Assembly (NCBI RefSeq): GCF_039727615.1
Contig: NZ_CP152474.1
Location: 62,001 to 126,000 of the forward strand
Direction: 5' to 3'
Source: Leclercia sp. S52
Lineage (GTDB): Bacteria; Pseudomonadota; Gammaproteobacteria; Enterobacterales; Enterobacteriaceae
Length of the DNA stretch: 64,000 nucleotides
Numbering within the stretch: position 1 is the first letter of the stretch; each line of letters begins with the position of its first letter. A program made the position numbers and the translations under genes. This document shows, in pieces, positions 34,051-47,250 of this stretch. Under the pieces are notes generated by a model. That model was given only the letters and a program-made list of their open reading frames with translations. It was not told the origin of the DNA and did no database searches.

Positions 34051-35749
34051 TGTTGGTGCGGGTGTTTCAACCGCACCCACCGCCCCACCGGTCATCGTCT
34101 GCGTGACCTGCTGTTTATCCATATTCACCGCATTCAGCCTGCCGTTGACCGTCGGCTTCAACGGCGAATCTTTCTGCACGTTGCCGCTGGCGGTGAGCTG
34201 GAAATTGCCGTCGCCCGTCACCGGCAACGCCGGCCATCCCCACTGCTGGATCACGTTCAACGGCACGCCGCGCCCGGTCAGGTTGATGGTGGTCTGGCGC
34301 ACCGGCGTCTGCGAGACGCTGGCCTTCGCTTCCAGAATGCCTTTTTCGGTAAAGGCACTCAGTTCACTGATATTCACCGTCGAGGCGTTGGCCGTGAGCG
34401 ACAGCGACGGACGGCGCACGTCCACGCGGTTAAAGGTTGCCGCCGCGCCGTTCAGGGTGGCGGTGCCCGCCCATACGCCCCACTGGCGATCTTTCGCCAG
34501 CTGCAGGTTGGTGCCATAACCGTCGAGCGCGGTGACCTGCCACGGGAAGGTGGGGTCAACGTCGATCACCAGGTTACGGCTCAGGCCGAATTTGCGCAGC
34601 GTGACGCTGTGCAGCCACTCCGGCAGGGTCTCCATCCACTGCGTTTTCCAGTTTTCCGGCAGGGTGTATTCCAGCCCGGCGACGGCGACATCATCCAGCA
34701 CCAGCTCTTTACCGCTGCGCAACCAGTTGCCGGAGGTACGCACCATCCCGCCTTCCCAGCGCGAGGTAAACTGGCGCAGGGCGATCCCCTGCGGAGAAAA
34801 TTCCGCATTCAGGATCGGGTCGAACAGGTGCAGCGAGCCGTAGATATACTCGCTGGCATTCATCGACAGGCGACCATCTTCGCTCTGCCAGTCCCCCCCG
34901 GCTCAGGGTCAGATTGCGCAGGCTTAAATCAAGATCGGTGACCGCCCAGTCCGGCCCCTGCAGGCGGGCGTCGGTCACGTCGAGGCGGCCAATCTGCAGC
35001 GACGGCAGGGTGGTGATGGGGGCAAAAAAGTCGGACAGCGACTTATCGCTCTGCAGGCGGATCTCGTTCAGGCGCATGTTATCCACCTTCCAGCCGCCGT
35101 TGGCGTCGCGGCGCGCGGTGCCGGTGAGCGAGCCTCGCGCCATGTCGGCGCCGATGGTGGTCAGTATCACCTCTTTGTCGGTCAGCTCGCCCTCGATCAG
35201 CACGTTGCTGGCCGGGACGCCGTTCAGCGTCAGCGACCCGGCGCTGATCTGGATGTTGGCTTTTTTACCCAGCACGTTGCCTGCTTCAGGGTCCCAGGGA
35301 CGCACACCGCCGGTGACTTTCTGCGCGCTCAGATCCCACGCGGTATTGGGGCTGTTAAAGGCCATGTTGTTCAGCAGCAGGCGATCGGCCTGGAAGGGAA
35401 GGGGAGCCGTCTGCGGCGAGAGGTTCAGCGTGCCGTCAAAGAGGGTGATGGTATCCATGTGCAGCGGATCGGTGAGCTGGCGGCTGCTTACGCCGATATC
35501 GACCATTTTTGCTACCAGGGTCGCAGGCTGACCGTCGCGCCCGAAGGTGACGTTTTTCAGCACCAGGTGCGTGGGCGACGAAAAGCGGTGATCCATCAGG
35601 TCGAAATTGAGTTCGTAGTCGGTGTTTACCGTGATCCAGCTGCTGACCTGCGCCGCGCCCCAACGAGTCTGAACAAGGATATAGAGCGCGAGGATCGCAA
35701 TAAGCAGAACGGCCAGAATACCAACGAGAAGCTTTCCAATAAATTTCAT
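34045..35749 (-). CDS. yicH: AsmA family protein YicH, frameshifted
   Basis: An inner-membrane-anchored AsmA-like protein of about 567 residues in intact form; E. coli YicH has 569. The first part starts MKFIGKLLVGILAVLLIAILALYILVQTRWGAAQVSSWI, a single N-terminal transmembrane anchor, and the rest is a periplasmic beta-rich domain like those of AsmA/TamB bridge proteins, which are linked to phospholipid transport to the outer membrane. Up to RNLTLSRG the protein is in one frame; the continuation DWQSEDGRLSMNASEYIYGSLHLFDP to the end is in another. The break falls in a run of seven C on the plus strand (34893-34899); six would restore the frame. Its stop codon lies in a REP unit. Confidence 0.88.
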
Positions 35750-35867
35750 GGTCTTCCATCACGTAAAACGCACATAAAGGAGTTATGCACGATTTATGCG
35801 CAATGCTCAAGGCGGGAAGGGCGGAATTCTGGGTTACGGCAGCAGTTGCCTGCTGCCGTGAAAGAGA

Positions 35868-37259
35868 TTAGTTCTTTTCTGGCGGGAAAATCAGGTTCAG
35901 GACGATAGCGGTGATCCCGCCGGCGGCGATGCCGGAAGAGAGCAGGTTTTTCACCCAGTCCGGTGCAAACTGCAGGATCAGCGGCTGCTGAGACACGCCC
36001 AGACCGACCGCCAGCGACAGGGCGATGATCATGATGGCGCGGCGGTTCAGCGGCTCGCGGGAGACGATACGCACGCCCGATGCCGCGATAGTGCCGAACA
36101 TCACCAGCGTTGCGCCACCCAGTACCGGCTCAGGAATGTGCTGTACAAAGCCACTCACCGCCGGGAACAGACCCAGCACGATCAGCATCAGCGCTACCAC
36201 AAAGCCCACGTAGCGGCTGGCGACGCCGGTCAGCTGGATCACGCCGTTGTTCTGGCCGAAGCAGGAGTTCGGGAAGGTGTTGAACACGCCGGAGACAAAG
36301 GAGTTCAGGCCGTTCGCCAGCACGCCGCCCTTCAGACGCTTCATGTACAGCGGGCCAGAGACCGGCTGCTCAGAGACGTCGGAGGTGGCGGTGATATCCC
36401 CGATGGTTTCCAGGGAGGTGATCATAAACACCAGCATCAGCGGCAGAAGCAGGTTCCAGTCGATGCCCAGGCCGTAGTAGAGCGGGGTCGGGACCACGAT
36501 CAGCGGGCTCTCGGTCGGGGCAGTGTTTTGCGGCAGCATGTCCATCGCCCAGGCAGCGAGGTAGCCTGCCGCCATGGCAATCACCAGCGAAGCGACGCGC
36601 AGGTACGGGTTACGCTGACGGTTGAGCAGAATAATGATTGCCAGCACCACACCTGCCAGCAGCAGGTTTTTCGGGGCACCAAAGGTGTGGTCGGCCATTG
36701 CAGCGTAGCCGCCGCCGATGGAGGTCAGACCCACCTGAATCAGCGACAGGCCGATAATCATCACCACCACGCCGGAGACCAGCGGAGTAATAATGCGGCG
36801 CGCCAGGTGCAGCACGCGGGAGATAACCATCTCGGTGCAGCTGGCCAGCATCAGGGTGCCGAACAGCGCGGCCATCATCGTTGGCACATCCGCGCCGCCG
36901 GTTTTCAGCGCCGTACCGCCCATGATCAGCGGGGCGACAAAGTTAAAGCTGGTGCCCTGAATCGACAGCAGACCGGAGCCCACCGGACCCCAGGCTTTAA
37001 TCTGGATGATAGAGGCCACGCCCGAGGCAAACAGCGACATGCTGATGATGTGCTGGGTGTCCTGCGCCGGTAAGCCGAGCGCCTGGCAGATCAGCAGGGC
37101 AGGGGTGATGACCGCCACGAACATCGCCAGCAGGTGCTGACAGGCGGCGAACAAGGTCTGCGCCAGCGGGGGGCGATCTTCAAGACGGTAAATCAGTTCA
37201 CTGTTATGCGGCTGCGCAATCGGTTGCGCATCTTGCTGTTCTACGGCGTTAACGGACAT
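35868..37259 (-). CDS. xanP: Xanthine:H+ symporter XanP
   Basis: A 463-residue nucleobase transporter of the NCS2 family (NAT), the length of E. coli XanP (YicE). It has about 14 hydrophobic segments. The NAT signature region is [18 protein letters not shown], and [13 protein letters not shown] and [17 protein letters not shown] are also typical. It imports xanthine with protons at the inner membrane. It is divergent from gltS; a PurR-like site lies 53 bases upstream of its start codon. Confidence 0.96.
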   Translation of the reverse strand: MSVNAVEQQDAQPIAQPHNSELIYRLEDRPPLAQTLFAACQHLLAMFVAVITPALLICQALGLPAQDTQHIISMSLFASGVASIIQIKAWGPVGSGLLSIQGTSFNFVAPLIMGGTALKTGGADVPTMMAALFGTLMLASCTEMVISRVLHLARRIITPLVSGVVVMIIGLSLIQVGLTSIGGGYAAMADHTFGAPKNLLLAGVVLAIIILLNRQRNPYLRVASLVIAMAAGYLAAWAMDMLPQNTAPTESPLIVVPTPLYYGLGIDWNLLLPLMLVFMITSLETIGDITATSDVSEQPVSGPLYMKRLKGGVLANGLNSFVSGVFNTFPNSCFGQNNGVIQLTGVASRYVGFVVALMLIVLGLFPAVSGFVQHIPEPVLGGATLVMFGTIAASGVRIVSREPLNRRAIMIIALSLAVGLGVSQQPLILQFAPDWVKNLLSSGIAAGGITAIVLNLIFPPEKN

Positions 37260-37311
37260 CTGCTGCGATCCCCAGGAAGAAAAGCGGGCATTTTAGCCGA
37301 GTGGATGAGAA

Positions 37312-37327
37312 AAGCAAACGATTGCTC
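37312..37327. promoter_or_regulatory. PurR-like operator upstream of xanP
   Basis: AAGCAAACGATTGCTC matches the PurR consensus (ACGCAAACGTTTNCGT-like) and is close to the PurR box of codBA as I remember it. It lies 53 bases before the xanP start codon. Repression of xanthine uptake by PurR-hypoxanthine is a reasonable inference. A second, weaker match (CGCGCAAACGGTTCAGG) lies near 37423-37438. Confidence 0.55.
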
Positions 37328-37483
37328 GCAAAAATCGCAGAGAAAACCTTCCGCTTAATACGGCTTTTCTGTCACGCCAGGGCAAAGTTCATTACACTCC
37401 TGCTCCCGATTGCGCTTAAGTCGCGCAAACGGTTCAGGAAAACGCGCATGTTGATGGAGCACGTGCCATATAAGGAGCCCACT

Positions 37484-38686
37484 ATGATTCATCTCGATAC
37501 GTTGTCGACTCTCGTTGCGGCAACGCTGGTTTTACTGCTTGGCCGAAAGCTGGTTCACAGTGTCCCCCTTCTCAGAAAATACACCATCCCGGAGCCCGTC
37601 GCGGGCGGGCTGCTGGCCGCCGTTGCGCTGCTGGTGCTGAACAAAAGCATGGGCTGGGAAATCAACTTTGATATGTCGTTAAAAGACCCGCTGATGCTGG
37701 CCTTTTTCGCCACCATCGGCCTGAACGCCAACCTCGCCAGCCTGCGGGCCGGCGGTAAAGTGCTGGGGGTGTTCCTGATTGTGGTGGTCGGGCTACTGGT
37801 AATGCAGAACGCCATTGGGATCGGTATGGCCTCCCTGCTGGGGCTGGATCCGCTGATGGGCCTGCTGGCTGGTTCCATTACCCTCTCCGGCGGACATGGC
37901 ACCGGGGCGGCGTGGAGCAAGCTGTTTATCGAGCGCTATGGTTTTCAGAATGCCACCGAAGTGGCGATGGCCTGCGCCACCTTCGGGCTGGTGCTGGGCG
38001 GGCTGATCGGCGGGCCGGTGGCGCGCTATCTGGTAAAACATTCCGCCACTCCGAACGGTTGTCCGGAAGATGAAGCGGTGCCGTCGGCGTTTGAAAAGCC
38101 GGACGTCGGGCGCATTATCAGCTCCCTGGTGCTGATCGAAACCATTGCGCTGATCGCCATCTGCCTGACGGTGGGTAAGGTGATTGCGCAACTGCTGGCG
38201 GGATCCGCATTTGAGCTGCCGACTTTTGTCTGCGTGCTGTTTGTCGGGGTGATCCTCAGCAACGGCCTGGCGCTGATGGGCTTTTATCGCGTCTTTGAGC
38301 GGGCGGTATCGGTGCTGGGCAACGTCTGCCTGTCCCTGTTCCTGGCGATGGCGCTGATGAGCCTCAAACTGTGGGAGCTGGCCTCGCTGGCGCTGCCGAT
38401 GCTGGCCATTCTCGCCGTGCAGACCCTGTTTATGGCGCTGTACGCGGTGTTCGTGACCTGGCGGATGATGGGCAAAAACTACGACGCGGCGGTGTTGGCG
38501 GCAGGGCATTGCGGCTTTGGTCTGGGAGCCACGCCGACGGCGATCGCCAATATGCAGGCCATTACCGAGCGTTTCGGTCCATCACATATGGCGTTTCTGG
38601 TGGTGCCGATGGTGGGGGCGTTCTTTATTGATATCGTCAACGCGCTGGTGATCAAACTCTATCTGCTGCTGCCAATGTTTGGCTGA
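37484..38686 (+). CDS. gltS: Sodium/glutamate symporter GltS
   Basis: A 400-residue sodium:glutamate symporter (ESS family). It begins MIHLDTLSTLVAATLVLLLGRKLVHSVPLLRKYTIPEPVAGGLLAA and has the two GGHGT/GFGLGATPTA re-entrant motifs (SGGHGTGAAWSKLF and AGHCGFGLGATPTAIANMQA) expected in the two inverted halves. The ATG at 37484 follows AAGGAG; the upstream in-frame extension is not coding-like. It is convergent with recG, the stop codons abutting. Confidence 0.96.
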   Translation: MIHLDTLSTLVAATLVLLLGRKLVHSVPLLRKYTIPEPVAGGLLAAVALLVLNKSMGWEINFDMSLKDPLMLAFFATIGLNANLASLRAGGKVLGVFLIVVVGLLVMQNAIGIGMASLLGLDPLMGLLAGSITLSGGHGTGAAWSKLFIERYGFQNATEVAMACATFGLVLGGLIGGPVARYLVKHSATPNGCPEDEAVPSAFEKPDVGRIISSLVLIETIALIAICLTVGKVIAQLLAGSAFELPTFVCVLFVGVILSNGLALMGFYRVFERAVSVLGNVCLSLFLAMALMSLKLWELASLALPMLAILAVQTLFMALYAVFVTWRMMGKNYDAAVLAAGHCGFGLGATPTAIANMQAITERFGPSHMAFLVVPMVGAFFIDIVNALVIKLYLLLPMFG

Positions 38687-40765
38687 TCAGGCGTTGGAGT
38701 AGCGCTCGGTCTCGGGCATCCAGCGCTCGATTAACGCTGCCGCCTGGTCGGGGTAGCGTTCATGGATATGGCGTGCCAGACGCTGAACTTCGGGGATCAT
38801 GCCCTGATCGCGCAGTAAATCGGCCACTTTAAACTCGGCGTTACCGGTCTGGCGGGTACCGAGCAGTTCGCCCGGGCCGCGGATCTCCAGATCCTGTTGC
38901 GCAATCACAAAGCCGTCATTGCTGTCGCGCAGCACCTGCAGACGCTTCTGGGCGGTTTTCGACAGCGGGGCTTTGTAGAGCAACACGCAGTGCGACGCCA
39001 CCGCGCCACGTCCGACGCGACCCCGCAGCTGGTGGAGCTGCGCCAGGCCCAGACGCTCCGGGTTCTCGATGATCATCAGGCTGGCGTTAGGCACATCCAC
39101 CCCCACTTCAATCACCGTGGTGGCGATCAGCAGATGCAGGTCGCCCTGCTTGAAGGCCTGCATCACCGCCTGCTTCTCGGCAGGCTTCATCCGGCCATGC
39201 ACCAGGCCGACGTTCAGCTCCGGCAGGGCCAGCTTTAGCTCTTCCCAGGTGGCTTCCGCCGCCTGAGCTTCCAGCAGATCCGACTCTTCAATCAGGGTAC
39301 AGACCCAGTAGGCCTGACGCCCTTCCTGACAGGCGTTGCGCACGCGATCGATAATGTCGCTGCGGCGCGTGTCCGGAATGGCGACGGTCGTCACCGGCGT
39401 ACGCCCCGGCGGCAGTTCGTCGATGGTGGAGGTGTCGAGATCGGCATAGGCGGTCATCGCCAGGGTGCGCGGGATCGGCGTTGCGGTCATGATCAGCTGG
39501 TGCGGATGGTAGCCCTGCTGGAGCCCTTTCTCCCACAGCGCCAGGCGCTGATGCACGCCAAAACGGTGCTGCTCATCAATGATCACCAGTGCCAGGCCGT
39601 GAAACTGCACCTGCTCCTGGAAGATGGCGTGCGTGCCGACAATCATCTGCACCTGACCGCTGGCAATGGCGTCCTGCTGCGCCTGTCGCGCCTTGCCTTT
39701 TTGCTTTCCGGCCAGCCAGCCCACTTCAACCCCCAGCGGGGCAAACCAGCTGCGGAAGTTATTCGCGTGCTGCTCGGCCAGCAGTTCGGTCGGCGCCATC
39801 AGGGCGACCTGTCTGCCGTGCGCAATGGCGCGCAGTGCGGCCAGTGCGGCCACCAGCGTTTTACCGGAGCCGACGTCGCCCTGCACCAGGCGCATCATCG
39901 GCACGTCCAGCGCCAGGTCATGCTCGATCTCGGCAGTCACGCGGGCCTGTGCCCCGGTGGGTTTAAACGGCAGCGAGGCCAGCAGCTTATCTTTTAACTC
40001 GTTACGGGCCGGGAGCGGCAGGGCGTGAAAACGCTGGGCACCGGCGCGCAGCGCCAGCATGCTCAGGTTATGCGCCAGCAGCTCTTCCAGAATCAGACGG
40101 CGCTGGGCCGGATGTTGCCCGCTCTCCAGATCGCTTAACTGCAGCGTCGGCGGCGGGCGATGCAATGTGCGCAACGCCTCCGGCAGGCTCATCATTCCCT
40201 GTGCGAGTTCGGGCGGCAGCAGCTCGGCAATGGCGCAGGTGTCGAGCAGCTCCAGCGCCTGATCGGTCAGCTTGCGCAGCGTCGCCTGCTTGATGCCTTC
40301 GGTGGTTGGGTAGACCGGGGTCAGCGTCTCCTGCATCTCAGGGGTGCTGAGATCGCCCTGCACGCGGTATTCCGGGTGGATCATCTCCGCGCCGTATTTG
40401 CCGCGTTTGGCTTCGCCGTAGGCCAGCACACGGCGCCCGGGGGCGAGGCTGTTTTTCATCGCCGCGCTGAAGTTAAAGAAGCGCATGGTCAGGATGCCGG
40501 AGCCGTCGCTGATCTGGCAGGTCATCATCCGGCGACCGCCGAAGGTGATGTTGCTGTTCAGGACTTCGCCTTCAACCGTGGCGTAAATGCCGGGCAGCAG
40601 GTCGCCAATCTGATAGAGCTGGGTGCGGTCTTCGTAACGCAGGGGGAGGTGCAGGAGAAGATCCTGCACGGTATGCAGGCCAATTTTTGCCAGTTTGCTG
40701 CTCTGGGCCGCGCCAACGCCCGTCAGTGAATTGAGCGGCACAGCATCCAGCAGGCGGCCTTGCAT
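38687..40765 (-). CDS. recG: ATP-dependent DNA helicase RecG
   Basis: A 692-residue helicase (693 in E. coli; one residue shorter near RNACQEGRQAYW). It remodels stalled replication forks and recombination junctions. The N-terminal wedge/OB domain is followed by a superfamily 2 helicase core with GDVGSGKT (Walker A), DEQHRFG (DExH), MTATPIPRTLAM (motif III) and the C-terminal QLRGRVGRG (motif VI). The start MQGRLLDAVPL overlaps the region after the trmH stop. Last gene of the gmk-rpoZ-spoT-trmH-recG run. Confidence 0.97.
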   Translation of the reverse strand: MQGRLLDAVPLNSLTGVGAAQSSKLAKIGLHTVQDLLLHLPLRYEDRTQLYQIGDLLPGIYATVEGEVLNSNITFGGRRMMTCQISDGSGILTMRFFNFSAAMKNSLAPGRRVLAYGEAKRGKYGAEMIHPEYRVQGDLSTPEMQETLTPVYPTTEGIKQATLRKLTDQALELLDTCAIAELLPPELAQGMMSLPEALRTLHRPPPTLQLSDLESGQHPAQRRLILEELLAHNLSMLALRAGAQRFHALPLPARNELKDKLLASLPFKPTGAQARVTAEIEHDLALDVPMMRLVQGDVGSGKTLVAALAALRAIAHGRQVALMAPTELLAEQHANNFRSWFAPLGVEVGWLAGKQKGKARQAQQDAIASGQVQMIVGTHAIFQEQVQFHGLALVIIDEQHRFGVHQRLALWEKGLQQGYHPHQLIMTATPIPRTLAMTAYADLDTSTIDELPPGRTPVTTVAIPDTRRSDIIDRVRNACQEGRQAYWVCTLIEESDLLEAQAAEATWEELKLALPELNVGLVHGRMKPAEKQAVMQAFKQGDLHLLIATTVIEVGVDVPNASLMIIENPERLGLAQLHQLRGRVGRGAVASHCVLLYKAPLSKTAQKRLQVLRDSNDGFVIAQQDLEIRGPGELLGTRQTGNAEFKVADLLRDQGMIPEVQRLARHIHERYPDQAAALIERWMPETERYSNA

Positions 40766-40767
40766 GA

Positions 40768-41457
40768 TTATTTCGCCGCTTGCATGGTGGCCCACCACGT
40801 CGCATCGGCTTCAATTTCGCCCTGCATGTTCACGTGGGGGTAGGGTAATCTTTTCTGCTTCGCCACGTTGGCCAGCACCGGATAACCGCCTTCAAACAGC
40901 AGGCGCTGCTGCTCTTCTTCCGGCAGCATGCTGTTCTCGCGTTTGTACATCCCGGCATTTTGTCGCTGGCGCTGGGCTTCATACAGAATAAGCGCGGAAG
41001 CCACGGAGACGTTCAGGGACTGCACCATGCCGATCATCGGAATGATGATGTCCTGATCCGCCAGATCTAAAGCTTCCTGGGTGATCCCCGTCTTCTCCTG
41101 ACCCATCAGAATGCAGGTCGGGCGGGTGTAATCGATCTCGCGGAAGTCGACGGCTTTGTCGGAAAGGTGGGTCGCCAGGATCTGCATACCGCGCCCTTTC
41201 AGATGCGAAATGGCGTCGGCAATATTGTCGTGGGCTTTGACCTGGACCCAGCTGTTGCTGCCCGCGGCAGCTGAGGCCATGGGACGCATCCGCGTACCCT
41301 TCCAGACAGCATGCACTTCATGCACGCCGACGGCGTCGGCGGTACGGACAATCGCAGCCACGTTATGAGGTTTGTGTACCTGCTCCATGCAGACCGTCAG
41401 ATCGGGCTGACGCCTGGCGAGCATCTCACAGATACGGGCATAACGTGTTGAATTCAT
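40768..41457 (-). CDS. trmH: tRNA (guanosine(18)-2'-O)-methyltransferase TrmH
   Basis: A 229-residue SPOUT-class methyltransferase that methylates the 2'-O of G18 in the D loop of many tRNAs (formerly SpoU). The SPOUT motifs are NVAAIVRTADAVGVHEVHAV, CILMGQEKTGITQEALDLAD and IPMIGMVQSLNVSVASALILYEAQRQR. It starts 4 bp after the spoT stop, and its own stop lies 2 bp before recG. Confidence 0.97.
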   Translation of the reverse strand: MNSTRYARICEMLARRQPDLTVCMEQVHKPHNVAAIVRTADAVGVHEVHAVWKGTRMRPMASAAAGSNSWVQVKAHDNIADAISHLKGRGMQILATHLSDKAVDFREIDYTRPTCILMGQEKTGITQEALDLADQDIIIPMIGMVQSLNVSVASALILYEAQRQRQNAGMYKRENSMLPEEEQQRLLFEGGYPVLANVAKQKRLPYPHVNMQGEIEADATWWATMQAAK

Positions 41458-41461
41458 AAAG

Positions 41462-43576
41462 CTAGTTTCGGTTACGGGTGACTTTAATCACGTCGGCCAT
41501 CACGCGGATTTTGCGCATGATGTTCGCCAGATGCACACGGTCCCGCGCGGTCAGACGAATAAAGGCGCTGTAGACCCGGCCATCTTTCTCTTCCGTATTC
41601 AGGCTATGAATGTTGGAAGAGGCAGTGTTGATTGCCGCCGTCAGGTTCGCCAGCGCACCCTGGTGGTTGAACATATCCACCTTGATTTCGGTGATGAACT
41701 CCTGCTCGGTCTCTTTATCCCACTCTACCGCCATAAACTTCTCAGGCTCTTTCTGGTAGCCACGGATGTTACGACAGGATTCGTGATGGATAACCAGGCC
41801 TTTACCGGGGCTGACGTGAGCGATAATCGGGTCGCCGGGGATCGGTCGGCAGCACTTGGCAAAGGTGATCAATACGCCGTCGGCGCCTTTGATTGGCAGA
41901 TGGCCGTGGCTGGTTGATGACGGCTGCGGCACAGAGGTTTCGCCCTGCTGCAGGTTCTTCGCCACTACCACGCTCATCGCGTTGCCGAGACCGATTTCCG
42001 CCAGCAGATCGTCAAGCGTGGCGAGCTTCATGCGCTCGATTTCACGCTGCACGTTCTCTTTCGGGATCTCAGCGAGCTTACGGCTGCCGCCCAACGCATG
42101 GTTGAGCAGTCGGCGGCCCAGGCTGACAGAGTCGTCGCGTTTGAGGTTCTTCAGCAGCTGGCGGATCTTGGCGCGGGCTTTCGAGCTCACAACAAAGTTG
42201 AGCCACGCCGCGTTCGGACGTGCGCCAGGTGCGGTAATGATTTCCACCGTCTGGCCGCTGGTCAACGGCTGTGACAGCGGGTACGGCTGGCGGTCGACGC
42301 GTGCGCCAACACAGGCATGACCGATATCGGTATGCACGGCGTAAGCGAAGTCGACCGGGGTTGCGCCAGCAGGCAGCTCGACAATGCGCCCCTCTGGCGT
42401 GAAAACGTAAATCTCATCCGGGAAGAGATCGGATTTAACGCTCTCGATAAATTCAAACGAGCTACCGGCGCTCTGTTGCAGCTCCAGCAGGCTCTGCATC
42501 CAGCGCTGGGCGCGGATCTGCGCGGTGGTGCTGCTTTCGCCGCCACGCTCTTTATAGGCCCAGTGCGCGGCAACACCCATCTCCGCCATCTGATCCATGT
42601 CTTCGGTACGGATCTGCACCTCAACCGGCACGCCGTGCGGGCCAATCATCGAGGTGTGCAGGGACTGATATCCGTTCGCCTTGGGAATGGCGATATAGTC
42701 TTTCATCCGGCCCGGACGCGGTTTGTACAGGCTGTGCATCTGGCCGAGTACGCGATAGCAGGTGTCGGCGTCGTGGACGATCACGCGGAACGCGTAAATA
42801 TCCATGATCGAGTGAAAACGCTGCTCCTTGAGCACCATTTTGCAGTAGATGGAGTACAAATGCTTTTCGCGACCGCTGACGCGGCAGGGAATACCGGCTT
42901 CCTGCAAACGCCCTTCGATTTCAGAGAGGATTTTCTGAATCATCTCTTTACGGTTACCACGTGCGGCTTTCACCACCTCTTTGATCACCCGGAAGCGGTT
43001 CGGGTACAAGGCTTCAAAACCCAGCTCTTCCAGCTCGGTTTTAATGTGATGAATACCTAAACGGTGCGCCAGCGGGCTGTAGATTTCGAGGGTTTCACGG
43101 GCTATGCGACGACGTTTGTCCGGGCGCAGTGAGCCCAGGGTGCGCATATTGTGGGTACGGTCAGCGAGTTTGATCAGAATGACGCGGATATCCTGCACCA
43201 TCGCCATGATCATTTTGCGGAAGTTTTCGGCCTGCGCCTCTTTCTTATCGCGGAAATTCAGCTTATCAAGCTTAGAGACCCCTTCCACCAGTTCGGCAAC
43301 GCTTTTGCCAAACAGCTGTTCCATGTCCTGGTAGGTGGCGGGGGTATCTTCGATCACGTCATGCAGCAGGGCGGCCATCAGCGTTTCATAGTCGAGTTTC
43401 ATCTCGGCCAGAATACAGGCCACCGCTACCGGGTGCGTGATATAGGGTTCACCGCTTGAACGTGTCTGGCCCTCGTGAGCGTCACGTGCAACGAGATACG
43501 CCTGCTGGAGACGCTTAATCTGGTCTACCGGCAGGTAGGTTTGAATCAGTTGATTCAGGCTTTCAAACAGATACAA
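41462..43576 (-). CDS. spoT: Bifunctional (p)ppGpp synthase/hydrolase SpoT
   Basis: A 704-residue RelA/SpoT protein that degrades and, under some starvations, makes (p)ppGpp. The HD hydrolase domain has His72-Asp73 in LLHDVIEDTPATY and ADRTHNMRTLGSL; the synthetase domain has GREKHLYSIYCKM, YAFRVIV and ANGYQSLHTSMIG. Then follow TGS (YVFTPEGRIVELPAGATPVDFAYAVHTDIG), helical/zinc-finger-like (FAKCCRPIPGDPI) and C-terminal ACT domains. It is 19 bp from rpoZ and part of the same transcript. Confidence 0.98.
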   Translation of the reverse strand: MYLFESLNQLIQTYLPVDQIKRLQQAYLVARDAHEGQTRSSGEPYITHPVAVACILAEMKLDYETLMAALLHDVIEDTPATYQDMEQLFGKSVAELVEGVSKLDKLNFRDKKEAQAENFRKMIMAMVQDIRVILIKLADRTHNMRTLGSLRPDKRRRIARETLEIYSPLAHRLGIHHIKTELEELGFEALYPNRFRVIKEVVKAARGNRKEMIQKILSEIEGRLQEAGIPCRVSGREKHLYSIYCKMVLKEQRFHSIMDIYAFRVIVHDADTCYRVLGQMHSLYKPRPGRMKDYIAIPKANGYQSLHTSMIGPHGVPVEVQIRTEDMDQMAEMGVAAHWAYKERGGESSTTAQIRAQRWMQSLLELQQSAGSSFEFIESVKSDLFPDEIYVFTPEGRIVELPAGATPVDFAYAVHTDIGHACVGARVDRQPYPLSQPLTSGQTVEIITAPGARPNAAWLNFVVSSKARAKIRQLLKNLKRDDSVSLGRRLLNHALGGSRKLAEIPKENVQREIERMKLATLDDLLAEIGLGNAMSVVVAKNLQQGETSVPQPSSTSHGHLPIKGADGVLITFAKCCRPIPGDPIIAHVSPGKGLVIHHESCRNIRGYQKEPEKFMAVEWDKETEQEFITEIKVDMFNHQGALANLTAAINTASSNIHSLNTEEKDGRVYSAFIRLTARDRVHLANIMRKIRVMADVIKVTRNRN

Positions 43577-43595
43577 GGGCGACCCGCAGGTTTAA

Positions 43596-43871
43596 TTAAC
43601 GACGACCTTCAGCAATGGCGGTAACGGCCTGCAGTTCTGCGGCTTCCTGCTCTTGCTGCTCCTGGCGCTCACGAACATCGAGGATCTGGCTGTTGATCAG
43701 GCCTTCTTCGATTTCGCGCAGTGCGATAACGGTAGTTTTATCGTTTTCTTCCGGTACCAGCGGATCTTTACCGCCTGACTGCATCTGACGAGCGCGACGC
43801 GCGGCGACCAGCACCAGGTCAAAACGGTTACCAATTTTCTCTACAGCGTCCTGAACAGTTACGCGTGCCAT
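43596..43871 (-). CDS. rpoZ: RNA polymerase omega subunit
   Basis: A 91-residue omega subunit, the size of the E. coli protein ([31 protein letters not shown]). It helps assemble the beta' subunit and forms part of a ppGpp-binding site, which fits its place next to spoT. It lies between gmk and spoT on the same strand. Confidence 0.99.
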   Translation of the reverse strand: MARVTVQDAVEKIGNRFDLVLVAARRARQMQSGGKDPLVPEENDKTTVIALREIEEGLINSQILDVRERQEQQEQEAAELQAVTAIAEGRR

Positions 43872-43925
43872 ACTTAAAATGCTCCACAGATGAAGAAATG
43901 ACTGGGCATGATACTGAATGTGGGT

Positions 43926-44567
<642 letters not shown>

Positions 44568-44653
44568 TTAGCGAAGAAAGTCCTACATACGGGCTTATTA
44601 TACACGTCGCCGCTTCGTGACGTAGCCTTTGTCACACTTTTTCCGCTTCTTAG

Positions 44654-47085
<2,432 letters not shown>

Positions 47086-47250
47086 GTTACCCCCAACGTT
47101 AAGGCGGTCAGGGTAACGTTTTGTGGGCTGGCTCACGATTTAGATTTTTTTGTGTGAGCGGATATGCCTTAGTTTAGCTAATGGATGCCTGGCCTGATAA
47201 AAGCTATTCCGGGGTTTTTATCCAGATATCGCATTAGATTTATTAGGTCA

